Positions 1-6,507 are shown, counted from the stretch's first letter. The stretch: DNA of 9,336 nt from JANLQX01 sp043775075 (GCA_043775075.1 JAYVSS010000058.1:1-9336); one strand, 5' to 3'. Notes: a model not told the origin generated them from the sequence alone. Made by a program: numbers and translations.

Positions 1-1305
1 GTGCCGGAGCTGCGGGGGAAGATCATCTTCACCATCGCAGTCATTGCCCTGTTTCGTCTCGGTACCCATATTCCGGTGCCGGGCATCGATATCGAGCAAC
101 TTCGCCTGGTAAGGCAGCAGGCCGGATCAAACGGTGTTCTTGGATTCCTGAACCTGTTCTCGGGTGGCGCGCTCACCCAGTTCTCGATCTTCGTGCTCGG
201 GATCATGCCGTACATCACGTCGTCGATCATCATTCAGCTCCTGACCGTGGTCATTCCTCGGCTTGAGCAATGGTCGAAAGACGGCGCCACGGGACAGAAG
301 AAAATCACCCAATGGACGCGTTATCTCACCATGTTTCTGGCCTCGATCCAAGCGGTGGGTTACGTCTTTATCTTCCACAATGGTGGTCGCGGAATCTTCC
401 AGGCCACGTCCGACGGTTCGTCGTTCGACCTGTATTCCGCCGGACGCTGGAACTTCCCTCGTGTTGCGCTCGGCGTTATGGCGATCGTGGTGGGCACGGC
501 CATCGTGATGTGGCTCGGCGAGATGATCAGCCAGCGCGGTATCGGCAACGGGATGTCGCTCCTTATCTTCACCAACGTCGTGAGCCGTCTTCCCGCTGAA
601 GGTGGACGGATCCGCGCCGAAAAGGGGTGGGCCATCTTCTTCGTCATCCTGGTGGTCGTACTGGCCATGATTGTCGCCATCATCTACGTGGACAACGGAC
701 AGCGTCGGATCCCCGTGCAGTTCGCCAAGCGAGTCGTCGGCCGGCGCATGTTTGGCGGACAGTCGAGCTTCATCCCGCTCAAGGTCAATCAAGCCGGGGT
801 CGTTCCGATTATCTTCGCCAGCTCGGTGCTCTATCTGCCGGTGCTCCTTCAGGGCGTACTGCCGAGTAGCTGGCAGGCGTGGATCTCGGACAATCTGGTG
901 CGCAGCGACACCATTCCTCACGTTGTGCTGTACACGGTGCTCATTATCTTCTTCGCGTACTTTTACACGGCGATCACCTTTGATCCGGTGCAGCAGGCCG
1001 ATCAGCTCCGCAAACAGGGCGGCTTCATCCCTGGTATCCGGCCCGGTCCTCCGACAGAACGTTTCTTCAAGTTCATCCTGGACCGCATCACGTTGCCCGG
1101 CGCCGCGTTCATTGCCGCTATCGCCCTCGTGCCGTCGTTGTTTATCGTGCTGTTCAATGTCAGTAATTTCGGTTTCGCCGGGACGTCGATTCTGATTGCT
1201 GTCGGTGTGGCGCTGGAGACGATGAAGCAGATCGACAGCCAGCTCATGACGAAGAACTACGAGGGCTTCCTCGTGCCCCAGAAGACGGGCATCACCGGCC
1301 GCTAA
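1..1305 (+). CDS. secY: Protein translocase subunit SecY, 5'-truncated by window edge
   Basis: SecY forms the membrane channel of the general secretion (Sec) pathway, with SecE and SecG, and takes substrates from SecA or ribosomes. The 434 visible codons show family hallmarks, numbered from the first visible codon: IPVPGID at 24-30 after the first membrane helix, the plug/TM2 region around 51-80, QRGIGNGMSLLIF at 178-190, a basic cytoplasmic loop near 235-260, and QADQLRKQGGFIPGIRPG near 333-350. About ten hydrophobic segments can be traced. The first base is a GTG, but SecY proteins usually have about 10-20 more residues before the VPEL/PELR stretch, so this GTG is probably an internal valine and the true start lies to the left. 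The C-terminus is complete and ends in a Gly-Arg tail. adk follows after 32 nt, the usual operon order. Confidence 0.97.
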   Translation: MPELRGKIIFTIAVIALFRLGTHIPVPGIDIEQLRLVRQQAGSNGVLGFLNLFSGGALTQFSIFVLGIMPYITSSIIIQLLTVVIPRLEQWSKDGATGQKKITQWTRYLTMFLASIQAVGYVFIFHNGGRGIFQATSDGSSFDLYSAGRWNFPRVALGVMAIVVGTAIVMWLGEMISQRGIGNGMSLLIFTNVVSRLPAEGGRIRAEKGWAIFFVILVVVLAMIVAIIYVDNGQRRIPVQFAKRVVGRRMFGGQSSFIPLKVNQAGVVPIIFASSVLYLPVLLQGVLPSSWQAWISDNLVRSDTIPHVVLYTVLIIFFAYFYTAITFDPVQQADQLRKQGGFIPGIRPGPPTERFFKFILDRITLPGAAFIAAIALVPSLFIVLFNVSNFGFAGTSILIAVGVALETMKQIDSQLMTKNYEGFLVPQKTGITGR

Positions 1306-1337
1306 GCCGGCCTTTGTGAGCTGAGTGATCGTCACCG

Positions 1338-2015
1338 ATGAGTAGAGGCAGCCGCCTCGTCATCCTGGGCAAACAGGGTGCCGGCAAGGGAACGCAGTGC
1401 GTTCAGCTGGCGCGTCATTATGTGGTGCCCCATATCTCCACCGGCGACATGTTTCGAGCGGCAATGAAGGCCGGCACGGACATGGGCAGGCTGGCGAAGA
1501 CGTTCGTGGACGACGGCAAGCTGGTGCCTGATCAGGTGGTGATCGGGATTGTTGCCGAGCGTCTGGCCGAGCGCGACGCTCGGAGCCGCGGTTTCATTCT
1601 CGATGGTTTCCCTCGCACCACCCACCAGGCCACGGCGCTGGGCAAGATCCTGCACCCGCTGTCCATTGATGCGGTGATCGATCTGGAGGTGTCCACGGAG
1701 CTAGTGCTGCGCCGACTGGCCAGCCGCCGGGTGTGTAGCGCCTGCGGGCACAACTACTCCGTACAAAGTCCTCCGGCGTCGAAGTGGCGGTGTGACCATT
1801 GCGGCGGCGATGTCATTCAGCGTGACGACGATCGCGAGGAGGCCATCCAAATGCGACTTTCCGCCTACGAACAGCAGACCCGGCCGCTCATTGAGTTCTA
1901 TTCTGGCCTCGCCCTTCTTGAGACCATCGATGGCTCGCAGCCCATGGAAGTGGTCTTCGATCAGTGTGTTTCGCTCATCGACGCCCGTATTGCGATCAAC
2001 GACGCTGATCTCTAA
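1338..2015 (+). CDS. adk: Adenylate kinase, zinc-finger LID type
   Basis: This cytoplasmic enzyme interconverts ATP + AMP and 2 ADP and keeps adenylate pools balanced. The 225-aa protein has a P-loop, GKQGAGKGT, at 11-19; the common family form is GxPGAGKGT. The AMP-binding segment HISTGDMFR is at 32-40 and DGFPRT at 89-94. A long LID domain carries a four-cysteine zinc site (Cys133, Cys136, Cys152, Cys155), followed by RDDD at 162-165, whose arginine is typically catalytic. The length fits the long (LID-containing) bacterial class. The ATG at 1338 places the P-loop about 10 residues in, as in other Adk proteins; its Shine-Dalgarno is weak (GAG-rich sequence near 1318-1325). The gene lies 32 nt after secY and is probably cotranscribed. 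No map gene follows it. Confidence 0.97.
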   Translation: MSRGSRLVILGKQGAGKGTQCVQLARHYVVPHISTGDMFRAAMKAGTDMGRLAKTFVDDGKLVPDQVVIGIVAERLAERDARSRGFILDGFPRTTHQATALGKILHPLSIDAVIDLEVSTELVLRRLASRRVCSACGHNYSVQSPPASKWRCDHCGGDVIQRDDDREEAIQMRLSAYEQQTRPLIEFYSGLALLETIDGSQPMEVVFDQCVSLIDARIAINDADL

Positions 2016-2199
2016 TGCTGGGTGGTGCCTCCCGCCGGCCGCCCACATGGTTCCGAGCCCGTGGAAAATACCGCCCGATCGGTGCGCTATTCTTGCCGGT
2101 CGGCTTTGCGCCATGGCTTGAGTTCTGTTCAGTTTTTGGCACCGTGTGGTTTCGGTGCGAGCTCGCTGTTCGCTTGTTGTGTTGAGCCGATATCCATTT

Positions 2200-2217
2200 C
2201 GCCCCGAACGAGGGGCG
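2200..2217 (+). promoter_or_regulatory. GC-rich hairpin just upstream of the infA ribosome binding site
   Basis: CGCCCC at 2200-2205 pairs perfectly with GGGGCG at 2212-2217 around a GAACGA loop. It ends 9 nt before the GAGGAG sequence that should serve infA. No T-run follows, so it is not a classical intrinsic terminator. Its position would let it affect 5' stability or ribosome access. Confidence 0.4.
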
Positions 2218-2226
2218 GTCTGACCT

Positions 2227-2232
2227 GAGGAG
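2227..2232 (+). promoter_or_regulatory. Shine-Dalgarno that supports the CTG start of infA
   Basis: GAGGAG lies 5 nt before the CTG at 2238. An in-frame TGA at 2226-2228 rules out any start further upstream in this frame. The only codons between this stop and the conserved KED segment are GGA, GCC, GTT, CTG, CCT, AAG, CCA; of these only CTG can plausibly initiate. Confidence 0.65.
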
Positions 2233-2237
2233 CCGTT

Positions 2238-2462
2238 CTGCCTAAGCCAAAGGAAGATGCGATCGTGTTGGAAGGCGTGGTCGTTGAACCACTGCCCAAC
2301 GCGATGTTTCGCGTCGAACTGGAAAACGGCCACAAGGTGCTTGCCCACATCTCCGGCAAAATGCGGATGCATTACATCCGTATCTTGCCCGGCGACAAAG
2401 TGCAGGTTGAGTTGACACCGTACGACCTCACCCGAGGTCGGATCACCTATCGCTACAAGTAA
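2238..2462 (+). CDS. infA: Translation initiation factor IF-1, probable CTG start
   Basis: IF-1 is a small OB-fold protein that binds the A site of the 30S subunit and works with IF-2 and IF-3 during initiation. From the CTG at 2238 the product is 74 aa and begins MPKPKEDAIVLEG, matching the usual MAKEDxIxxEG start of the family. Conserved stretches are LPNAMFRVELENGH at 19-32, HISGKMR at 37-43, RILPGD at 48-53 and PYDLTRGRITYRYK at 61-74. The alternative is the GTG at 2265, with an AAGGA 10 nt upstream; it would give 65 aa and remove the conserved KED segment and most of the first beta strand, so it is less likely. rpmJ follows after 45 nt, as in most bacteria. Confidence 0.93.
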   Translation: MPKPKEDAIVLEGVVVEPLPNAMFRVELENGHKVLAHISGKMRMHYIRILPGDKVQVELTPYDLTRGRITYRYK

Positions 2463-2507
2463 AGAGATTTCTTTCGTGAACAAGACACTCCTTGAACGCG
2501 GGCGCGT

Positions 2508-2621
2508 ATGAAAGTCCGCCCCAGCGTCAAAGCAATTTGTGAAAAGTGCAAAGTCATCCGCCGCCACGGCTGTGTGATGGTTATCTGCACCAATCCCCGC
2601 CATAAGCAACGGCAGGGCTGA
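2508..2621 (+). CDS. rpmJ: 50S ribosomal protein L36, zinc-binding form
   Basis: L36 is the smallest protein of the 50S subunit. This 37-aa product has Cys11, Cys14, Cys27 and His32, the C-x2-C...C-x4-H zinc ribbon of the C+ type, as opposed to the zinc-free C- paralog induced in zinc starvation by some actinobacteria. The MKVRPSVK start and the basic RHKQRQG end are typical. The ATG at 2508 has only a weak purine-rich upstream sequence. It overlaps the TGA of a possible 11-codon reading frame (2476-2511), described in the findings. The stop is 5 nt before rpsM. The gene is easily missed because of its length, but the sequence match is unambiguous. Confidence 0.96.
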   Translation: MKVRPSVKAICEKCKVIRRHGCVMVICTNPRHKQRQG

Positions 2622-2626
2622 TCACC

Positions 2627-3007
2627 ATGGCTCGTCTTTCAGGCGTAGACATTCCGCGCGAAAAGCGCGTTGAGATCAGCCTCACCTACATCTTCGGCAT
2701 CGGTCGACCGACCTCGCAAAAGATCCTCGCCGGTACCGGTATCGACCCGAACACTCGGGTGCGTAACCTCACCGAAGATGAAGTGATCCGTCTGCGTGCG
2801 TACATTGACCAAAACCTCAAGGTCGAGGGCGATCTCCGTCGCGATGTGTCGCAAGACATCAAGCGCAAGATGGAAATTGGTTGCTACCAAGGCATTCGGC
2901 ATCGCCGCGGCCTGCCGGTTCGTGGCCAGCGCACGCACACCAATGCGCGCACACGTAAGGGTCCGAAGAAGACCGTGGCTGGCAAGAAGAAAACTCCGAG
3001 GAAGTAA
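2627..3007 (+). CDS. rpsM: 30S ribosomal protein S13
   Basis: S13 sits in the head of the 30S subunit, where it contacts the P-site tRNA through its C-terminal tail and forms bridges to the 50S subunit. The 126-aa protein starts MARLSGVDIPREKRVEISLT. It has the YIFGIGR helix-hairpin segment at 21-27, the conserved GIRHRRGLPVRGQRT at 89-103, and a lysine/arginine-rich tail from about 105 to 126. Length and sequence are standard for the family. The gene begins 5 nt after rpmJ and ends 3 nt before rpsK; its Shine-Dalgarno (GGCAGGG-like) lies inside the end of rpmJ, which suggests translational coupling. Confidence 0.98.
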   Translation: MARLSGVDIPREKRVEISLTYIFGIGRPTSQKILAGTGIDPNTRVRNLTEDEVIRLRAYIDQNLKVEGDLRRDVSQDIKRKMEIGCYQGIRHRRGLPVRGQRTHTNARTRKGPKKTVAGKKKTPRK

Positions 3008-3010
3008 GAG

Positions 3011-3409
3011 ATGGCTAAGCCGAAGCCGGGTGGCCGTCGCCCCCGCAAGAGAGAGCGCAAGAACGTCGTTGCTGGCGTTGCGCATATCAAGAGTTCGTTC
3101 AATAACACCATCGTTTCGATCACTGACACCGAAGGCAACGTGCTGGCTTGGGCGTCGTCGGGCAACGTGGGTTTCAAGGGCAGCCGCAAGTCGACTCCCT
3201 TCGCCGCTCAGCTCGCCGCTGAGACCTGCGCCCGCCGGGCCATGGAGCACGGCATTCGTCGCATCGAAGTGCTGGTCAAGGGCCCCGGTTCGGGTCGAGA
3301 CTCGGCCTTCCGGGCGTTGCAAAACGTTGGCCTCGAAGTGACGTCGATCAAAGACGTGTCCCCCATCCCCCACAACGGTTGCCGCCCTTCCAAGCGGCGG
3401 AGGGTCTAG
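3011..3409 (+). CDS. rpsK: 30S ribosomal protein S11
   Basis: S11 lies on the 30S platform, near the Shine-Dalgarno helix and the E site. The 132-aa product has a basic N-terminal tail (about 1-18), then AHIKSSFNNTIVSITD at 24-39, ASSGNVGFKGSRK at 48-60, the GPGSGRDSAFRAL loop at 91-103 and the invariant C-terminal DVSPIPHNGCRPSKRRRV. All are family hallmarks and the length is typical. The ATG lies 3 nt after the rpsM stop, with a GAGGAA ribosome binding site inside the rpsM end; rpsD follows after 2 nt. Confidence 0.98.
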   Translation: MAKPKPGGRRPRKRERKNVVAGVAHIKSSFNNTIVSITDTEGNVLAWASSGNVGFKGSRKSTPFAAQLAAETCARRAMEHGIRRIEVLVKGPGSGRDSAFRALQNVGLEVTSIKDVSPIPHNGCRPSKRRRV

Positions 3410-3411
3410 TC

Positions 3412-4035
3412 ATGGCTCGGTATACCGGACCCGTCTGCCGTCTGTGCCGTCGGGAAAAGACCAAATTGTTCCTCAAGGGTCCGAAGTGCGACTCGATGAA
3501 GTGCCCGATCGAAAAGCGTCCGTATCCCCCGGGCGAGCACGGCCGAGGCCGTATTCGCGAATCGGAGTACATGCTCCAGTTGCGGGAGAAGCAGAAGGCC
3601 AAGCGCATCTACGGCGTTTTGGAGAAGCAGTTCCGCAACATGTTCGAAGAGGCCGACCGCCAGGCTGGTGTCACCGGTGAAAACCTGTTGCGCATGCTCG
3701 AAGTCCGTCTGGACAACGTGGCGTTCCGGGCCGGTTGGGGAGCGTCTAGGGCACAGTCTCGTCAGCTCGTTCGTCACGGTCATGTGAACGTGAACGGTCG
3801 CCGGGTCAACATCCCGAGCTACCAGCTGCGCAAAGGCGATGTGGTGGAGCTCCGTCCGAGCGCCCGAGACTTCATCGTCGTCCAGCACAACCTGGACACC
3901 ATTGATCGGGCCATTCCGGCCTGGCTTGAGAAGGGCGGCGAAGGCAAAGCCATCACCGTTCGTGACCTTCCGCTGCGCGAACACATCGATTTGCCTGTGC
4001 GCGAATCGCTGATCGTCGAGCTCTACAACAAGTAA
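3412..4035 (+). CDS. rpsD: 30S ribosomal protein S4, zinc-binding form
   Basis: S4 nucleates 16S rRNA folding (5' domain); in Escherichia coli it also represses the alpha operon. The 207-aa protein starts at the ATG at 3412: MARYTGPVCRLC is the conserved start, and GGAGGG at 3399-3404 gives good spacing. An in-frame ATG at 3379 would overlap rpsK by 31 nt and add 11 unconserved residues, so it was rejected. Cys9, Cys12, Cys26 and Cys31 form the zinc site of C+ S4 proteins. The N-terminal S4 part spans about 1-95 and the S4 RNA-binding domain about 98-160, including SRQLVRHGHVNVNGRRVNIPS near 116-136. The C-terminus is ordinary. Two GC-rich hairpins follow in the gap before rpoA. Confidence 0.98.
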   Translation: MARYTGPVCRLCRREKTKLFLKGPKCDSMKCPIEKRPYPPGEHGRGRIRESEYMLQLREKQKAKRIYGVLEKQFRNMFEEADRQAGVTGENLLRMLEVRLDNVAFRAGWGASRAQSRQLVRHGHVNVNGRRVNIPSYQLRKGDVVELRPSARDFIVVQHNLDTIDRAIPAWLEKGGEGKAITVRDLPLREHIDLPVRESLIVELYNK

Positions 4036-4037
4036 CC

Positions 4038-4055
4038 CCCGGGGGACACCCCGGG
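4038..4055 (+). other. Strong GC hairpin directly after the rpsD stop
   Basis: CCCGGGG at 4038-4044 pairs with CCCCGGG at 4049-4055 around a GACA loop, 2 nt after the rpsD stop codon. There is no T-run. In high-GC actinobacteria such stems may pause or partly terminate transcription, or act as RNase stop points; which applies here cannot be seen. Confidence 0.45.
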
Positions 4056-4073
4056 AGCCCCCCGCCTGGCGGA

Positions 4074-4092
4074 CGTCTCGCTCTTCGAGACG
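4074..4092 (+). other. Second hairpin in the rpsD-rpoA gap
   Basis: CGTCTCG at 4074-4080 is a perfect complement of CGAGACG at 4086-4092, with a CTCTT loop. No T-run follows. Together with the stem at 4038-4055 it gives the 116-nt rpsD-rpoA gap a two-hairpin layout, 60 nt before the rpoA start. It is a candidate attenuator or processing structure that would set the RpoA/S4 ratio. The role is inferred. Confidence 0.45.
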
Positions 4093-4151
4093 CTCGACCT
4101 GGTGGGGAAGACGCCCGGCAGTACGCCCGCATTCGCACGAACGAGGAACGC

Positions 4152-5090
4152 ATGCTCATCATTCAACGGCCCACGGTGGAGCCCATCGGTGACGAAGAAG
4201 GGAACCGTCAGCGGTTCTCCGTCTCACCGCTGGAACCCGGCTTTGGTAACACTCTTGGCGCGGTGCTTCGCCGCACCCTGCTTTCATCTATTCCTGGCGC
4301 CGCCATCACCCAGGTGCGCTTCGACGACTCCCTGCACGAGTTCGCCACGATTCCGGGCGTGAAAGAAGATGTCACCGACATCATCTTGAACCTCAAAGAC
4401 ATCGTGATCTCGGTCGAGGGCGACGACGTTTTCCAGCTTCGTCTCGATGTTCGTGGCCCGGCTACGGCCACCGCTGGTGACATCCCGTTGCCGACCGGTG
4501 TCGAGATTATGAACCCGGAAATGGTCATCGCTACTATTAACGGCAAGGGACGGCTCGCTGTAGACCTCACCGTTGAGCGCGGCCGCGGATACGTGTCGGC
4601 CGAGCGCAACAAGAAGTCCTCGGTCATCGGCGTGGTGCCGATCGACTCGATCTTCTCCCCGGTCCGCCGGGTGGCGTTCAACGTCGAGGCCACCCGCGTG
4701 GAGCAGTCGACCAACTTCGACAAACTCACCCTTGACATCGAAACCGATGGTTCGATCAGCCCGAAGGACGCGTTGGCCTCGGCCGGCGATACCCTCCGCT
4801 CGCTGTTCGGCCTCGTGGCCGACATGAGCGAGGAGCCCCAGGGCCTTTCGCTGGGCGAGGTTTCGGCCATGGGTTCGGGCTCGCCCGACCTCGACATGCC
4901 GATCGAGGATCTCGAATTGTCCGAGCGTCCCCGCAACTGTTTGAAGCGTGCTCAGGTCAACACCATTGGTGAGTTGTGCATGCAGACCGAAGACGATCTG
5001 CTGGCCATCACCAACTTTGGTCAGAAGTCTCTGGACGAAGTCATTGTCAAACTCGATGAGCGCGGCCTGTCGCTGCGCACCAAGAACTAG
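4152..5090 (+). CDS. rpoA: DNA-directed RNA polymerase subunit alpha
   Basis: Two alpha subunits form the scaffold for beta and beta' assembly, and their C-terminal domains contact UP elements and activators. The 312-aa product has the N-terminal assembly/dimer domain at about 1-225, with EPGFGNTLGAVLRRTLLSSIPG at 28-49, DVTDIILNLK at 73-82 and VERGRGYVSAERNK at 141-154. An acidic linker rich in Gly and Ser spans about 226-249, and the C-terminal domain about 250-312. In the latter, Arg259, Asn262, Cys263, Gly290, Lys292 and Ser293 correspond to the DNA-contacting Arg265, Asn268, Cys269, Gly296, Lys298 and Ser299 of E. coli. GAGGA at 4143-4147 serves the ATG at 4152. rplQ follows after 18 nt. 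Confidence 0.98.
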   Translation: MLIIQRPTVEPIGDEEGNRQRFSVSPLEPGFGNTLGAVLRRTLLSSIPGAAITQVRFDDSLHEFATIPGVKEDVTDIILNLKDIVISVEGDDVFQLRLDVRGPATATAGDIPLPTGVEIMNPEMVIATINGKGRLAVDLTVERGRGYVSAERNKKSSVIGVVPIDSIFSPVRRVAFNVEATRVEQSTNFDKLTLDIETDGSISPKDALASAGDTLRSLFGLVADMSEEPQGLSLGEVSAMGSGSPDLDMPIEDLELSERPRNCLKRAQVNTIGELCMQTEDDLLAITNFGQKSLDEVIVKLDERGLSLRTKN

Positions 5091-5108
5091 CACCGGGAGG
5101 TCATTGCC

Positions 5109-5462
5109 ATGCCTATGACACCAAAGCGCGGCCATCGTCTCGGGTCGGACGCATCGCATCAGAAGGCCCTTCTTGCCAACCTCGTGTCGTCGCTGGTCGC
5201 CGCCGAGTATCTGGTGACGACCGAAGCGAAGGCGAAAGCCTTGCGCCCGATCGCCGAACGGATGATCACCAAGGCCAAGAAGGGTGACTTGCACAATCAT
5301 CGTCAGGTCGTTGCGTTCATCCGTGACAAGGACATGGCATCGAAACTGTTCACCGAGATCGGCCCCCGCTACGCCTCGCGCAACGGGGGGTACACCCGCA
5401 TCCTGAAGCTTGGCCCGCGCCACGGGGACAATGCCCCCATGGCGCGTATCGAGCTCGTCTGA
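5109..5462 (+). CDS. rplQ: 50S ribosomal protein L17
   Basis: L17 lies near the peptide exit tunnel on the 50S subunit. The 117-aa protein shows PKRGHRLGSDASHQKALLANL at 5-25 and TTEAKAKALRPIAERMITK at 37-55, with the C-terminal GGYTRILKLGPRHGDNAPMARIELV, all standard for bacterial L17. Two ATGs, at 5109 and 5115, are possible starts. GGGAGG at 5095-5100 is 8 nt before the first and 14 nt before the second, so the first is preferred. This is the canonical last ribosomal gene of the alpha operon; truA follows after 54 nt. Confidence 0.97.
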   Translation: MPMTPKRGHRLGSDASHQKALLANLVSSLVAAEYLVTTEAKAKALRPIAERMITKAKKGDLHNHRQVVAFIRDKDMASKLFTEIGPRYASRNGGYTRILKLGPRHGDNAPMARIELV

Positions 5463-5516
5463 GTTCGTCCGAGTTCTGAGCAGTCTGTTCCACGTTGACC
5501 CCGCTGGCGGGTTGAG

Positions 5517-6494
5517 GTGAGTGAACTTCGCGAGGCGCCTGCGGGCGCCTCGCGGCGCGTCCGGGTCGATGTGCCCTGGGCCTTGACGCAGGAGGAACGG
5601 ATTCGCCCTCCCGAACCGGGGCGGGTACGCCTTCGGTTGGTGGTGGCCTACGACGGCACATCGTTTCGCGGGGTAGCGCCCCAGCCGGGCCTGCGCACCG
5701 TAGGTGGGGCCGTGCTCGATTCCGTGGCGAAGGTATTGCGTCAGCCGGGTGGCGTCTCCGGGTTGCATTTGGTGCTGAGTGGACGTACCGACGCCGGTGT
5801 GCATGCGTGGGGTCAGGTGATACACATCGATGTGATTCCCCCGGCTGGGGGTCTCGGCCGCGTACCGCGGGACCCGGCGTTGTTGGTCGCCGGGATCGAT
5901 CTGCAGCGGGTGGTTCGTTCGCTAAATGCGATGTTGGCGCCGTCGATCGTGGTGCGGGGGGCCGATGTTGCTCCTTCGTCTTTTGATGCGAGGTTCTCGG
6001 CCTCGTGGCGCCGATATCGTTATTCGGTGCTGAACACCGTCGCCGGCGACCCGTTCCTCGCCGGGATGGCCTGGCACGTGCCCGACGGCCTGGACCTTTC
6101 GGTCATGCGCCTGGCCAGCGACGCGTTCGTCGGCGCGCATGACTTTGCGTCGTTCTGTAAGGCGGCCGACCCTTCGGTGCGGGGAGCGTCGACCGAACGC
6201 GTCGTCACACAAACCAAGTGGGTTGATACCGGGAGCGGCGTGCTGCAGTTTGAGATTCAGGCGTTGGCATTTTGTCAGCAGATGGTTCGATCGATCGTCG
6301 GATTCCTGGTGGACGTGGGGCGGGGCCGCCAGTCCGCGGGAAGTGTGCTGGAAACGTTGGCGGCCCGTCGGCGCCTACCCGCCCTTGCCCCCGCCCATGG
6401 CTTATGCCTGTGGGAGGTCGGGTATCGACCGGAGTTCTCGCTGCCGGTGCCGGTTGCCGGGGCGGCCGGTTCCGGATGGCGTCCGCAGCCTTAG
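5517..6494 (+). CDS. truA: tRNA pseudouridine synthase A (positions 38-40)
   Basis: TruA converts uridines 38-40 of the tRNA anticodon arm to pseudouridine. Visible hallmarks are LVVAYDGTSFRG at 41-52, GRTDAGVHA at 89-97 with catalytic Asp92, FDARFSASWRRYRY at 156-169, GAHDFASFCK at 206-215, FCQQMVRSIVG at 252-262 and APAHGLCL near 291-298. The GTG at 5517 gives 325 aa with a 38-residue N-terminal extension that is longer than usual. The codons for residues 5-13 of that extension fold into an 11-bp hairpin, and the Shine-Dalgarno is poor. In-frame GTG (5571) and TTG (5583) are possible later starts, and the extension is not needed for the fold. The truA-after-rplQ order is common in actinobacteria. 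The gene is convergent with the next one. Confidence 0.95.
   Translation: MSELREAPAGASRRVRVDVPWALTQEERIRPPEPGRVRLRLVVAYDGTSFRGVAPQPGLRTVGGAVLDSVAKVLRQPGGVSGLHLVLSGRTDAGVHAWGQVIHIDVIPPAGGLGRVPRDPALLVAGIDLQRVVRSLNAMLAPSIVVRGADVAPSSFDARFSASWRRYRYSVLNTVAGDPFLAGMAWHVPDGLDLSVMRLASDAFVGAHDFASFCKAADPSVRGASTERVVTQTKWVDTGSGVLQFEIQALAFCQQMVRSIVGFLVDVGRGRQSAGSVLETLAARRRLPALAPAHGLCLWEVGYRPEFSLPVPVAGAAGSGWRPQP
5529..5554 (+). other. Perfect 11-bp hairpin at the 5' end of truA
   Basis: CGCGAGGCGCC at 5529-5539 pairs with GGCGCCTCGCG at 5544-5554 around a TGCG loop. It starts 10 nt after the annotated truA GTG and 67 nt after the rplQ stop. No T-run follows. It may be a U-less terminator or RNA-processing signal at the end of the alpha operon, or a brake on truA translation. 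Confidence 0.5.
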
Positions 6495-6507
6495 CTGGTT
6501 CGGGGAG

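Larger units (their letters stand above)
2016..2237 (+). promoter_or_regulatory. Gene-free leader region between adk and infA
   Basis: These 222 nt hold no credible reading frame and no remnant of map. Two short hairpins are visible. One is at 2139-2158 (6-bp stem GCACCG/CGGTGC, 8-nt loop), just after a run of five T. The other, at 2200-2217, is listed separately. A TATTCT at 2088-2093 could be a -10 box, but no good -35 lies 16-18 nt upstream, so no promoter is claimed. The length and structure suggest that the infA-rpmJ-rpsM part has its own promoter or an attenuated leader. This is inference. Confidence 0.35.

Noticed and set aside
1..3. GTG at position 1 as the true start of secY
   Set aside because: SecY proteins normally have more residues before the first membrane helix; this GTG most likely encodes an internal valine and the gene continues beyond the left edge.
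127..1335. Antisense open frame of 402 codons opposite secY
   Set aside because: Its composition (His/Asp/Arg/Glu-rich, no hydrophobic core) is what antisense of a membrane-protein gene gives; secY is certain.
1701..2609. Antisense open frame of 302 codons opposite adk, the spacer, infA and rpmJ
   Set aside because: It crosses three real genes and has no family resemblance.
3379..3411. Upstream ATG at 3379 as the start of rpsD
   Set aside because: It would overlap rpsK by 31 nt and add residues not seen in S4; the ATG at 3412 has the conserved start sequence and a good Shine-Dalgarno.
4284..5825. Antisense open frame of 513 codons across rpoA, rplQ and truA
   Set aside because: It lies opposite three certain genes, has no recognisable motif, and is the kind of stop-poor antisense frame expected in GC-rich coding DNA.
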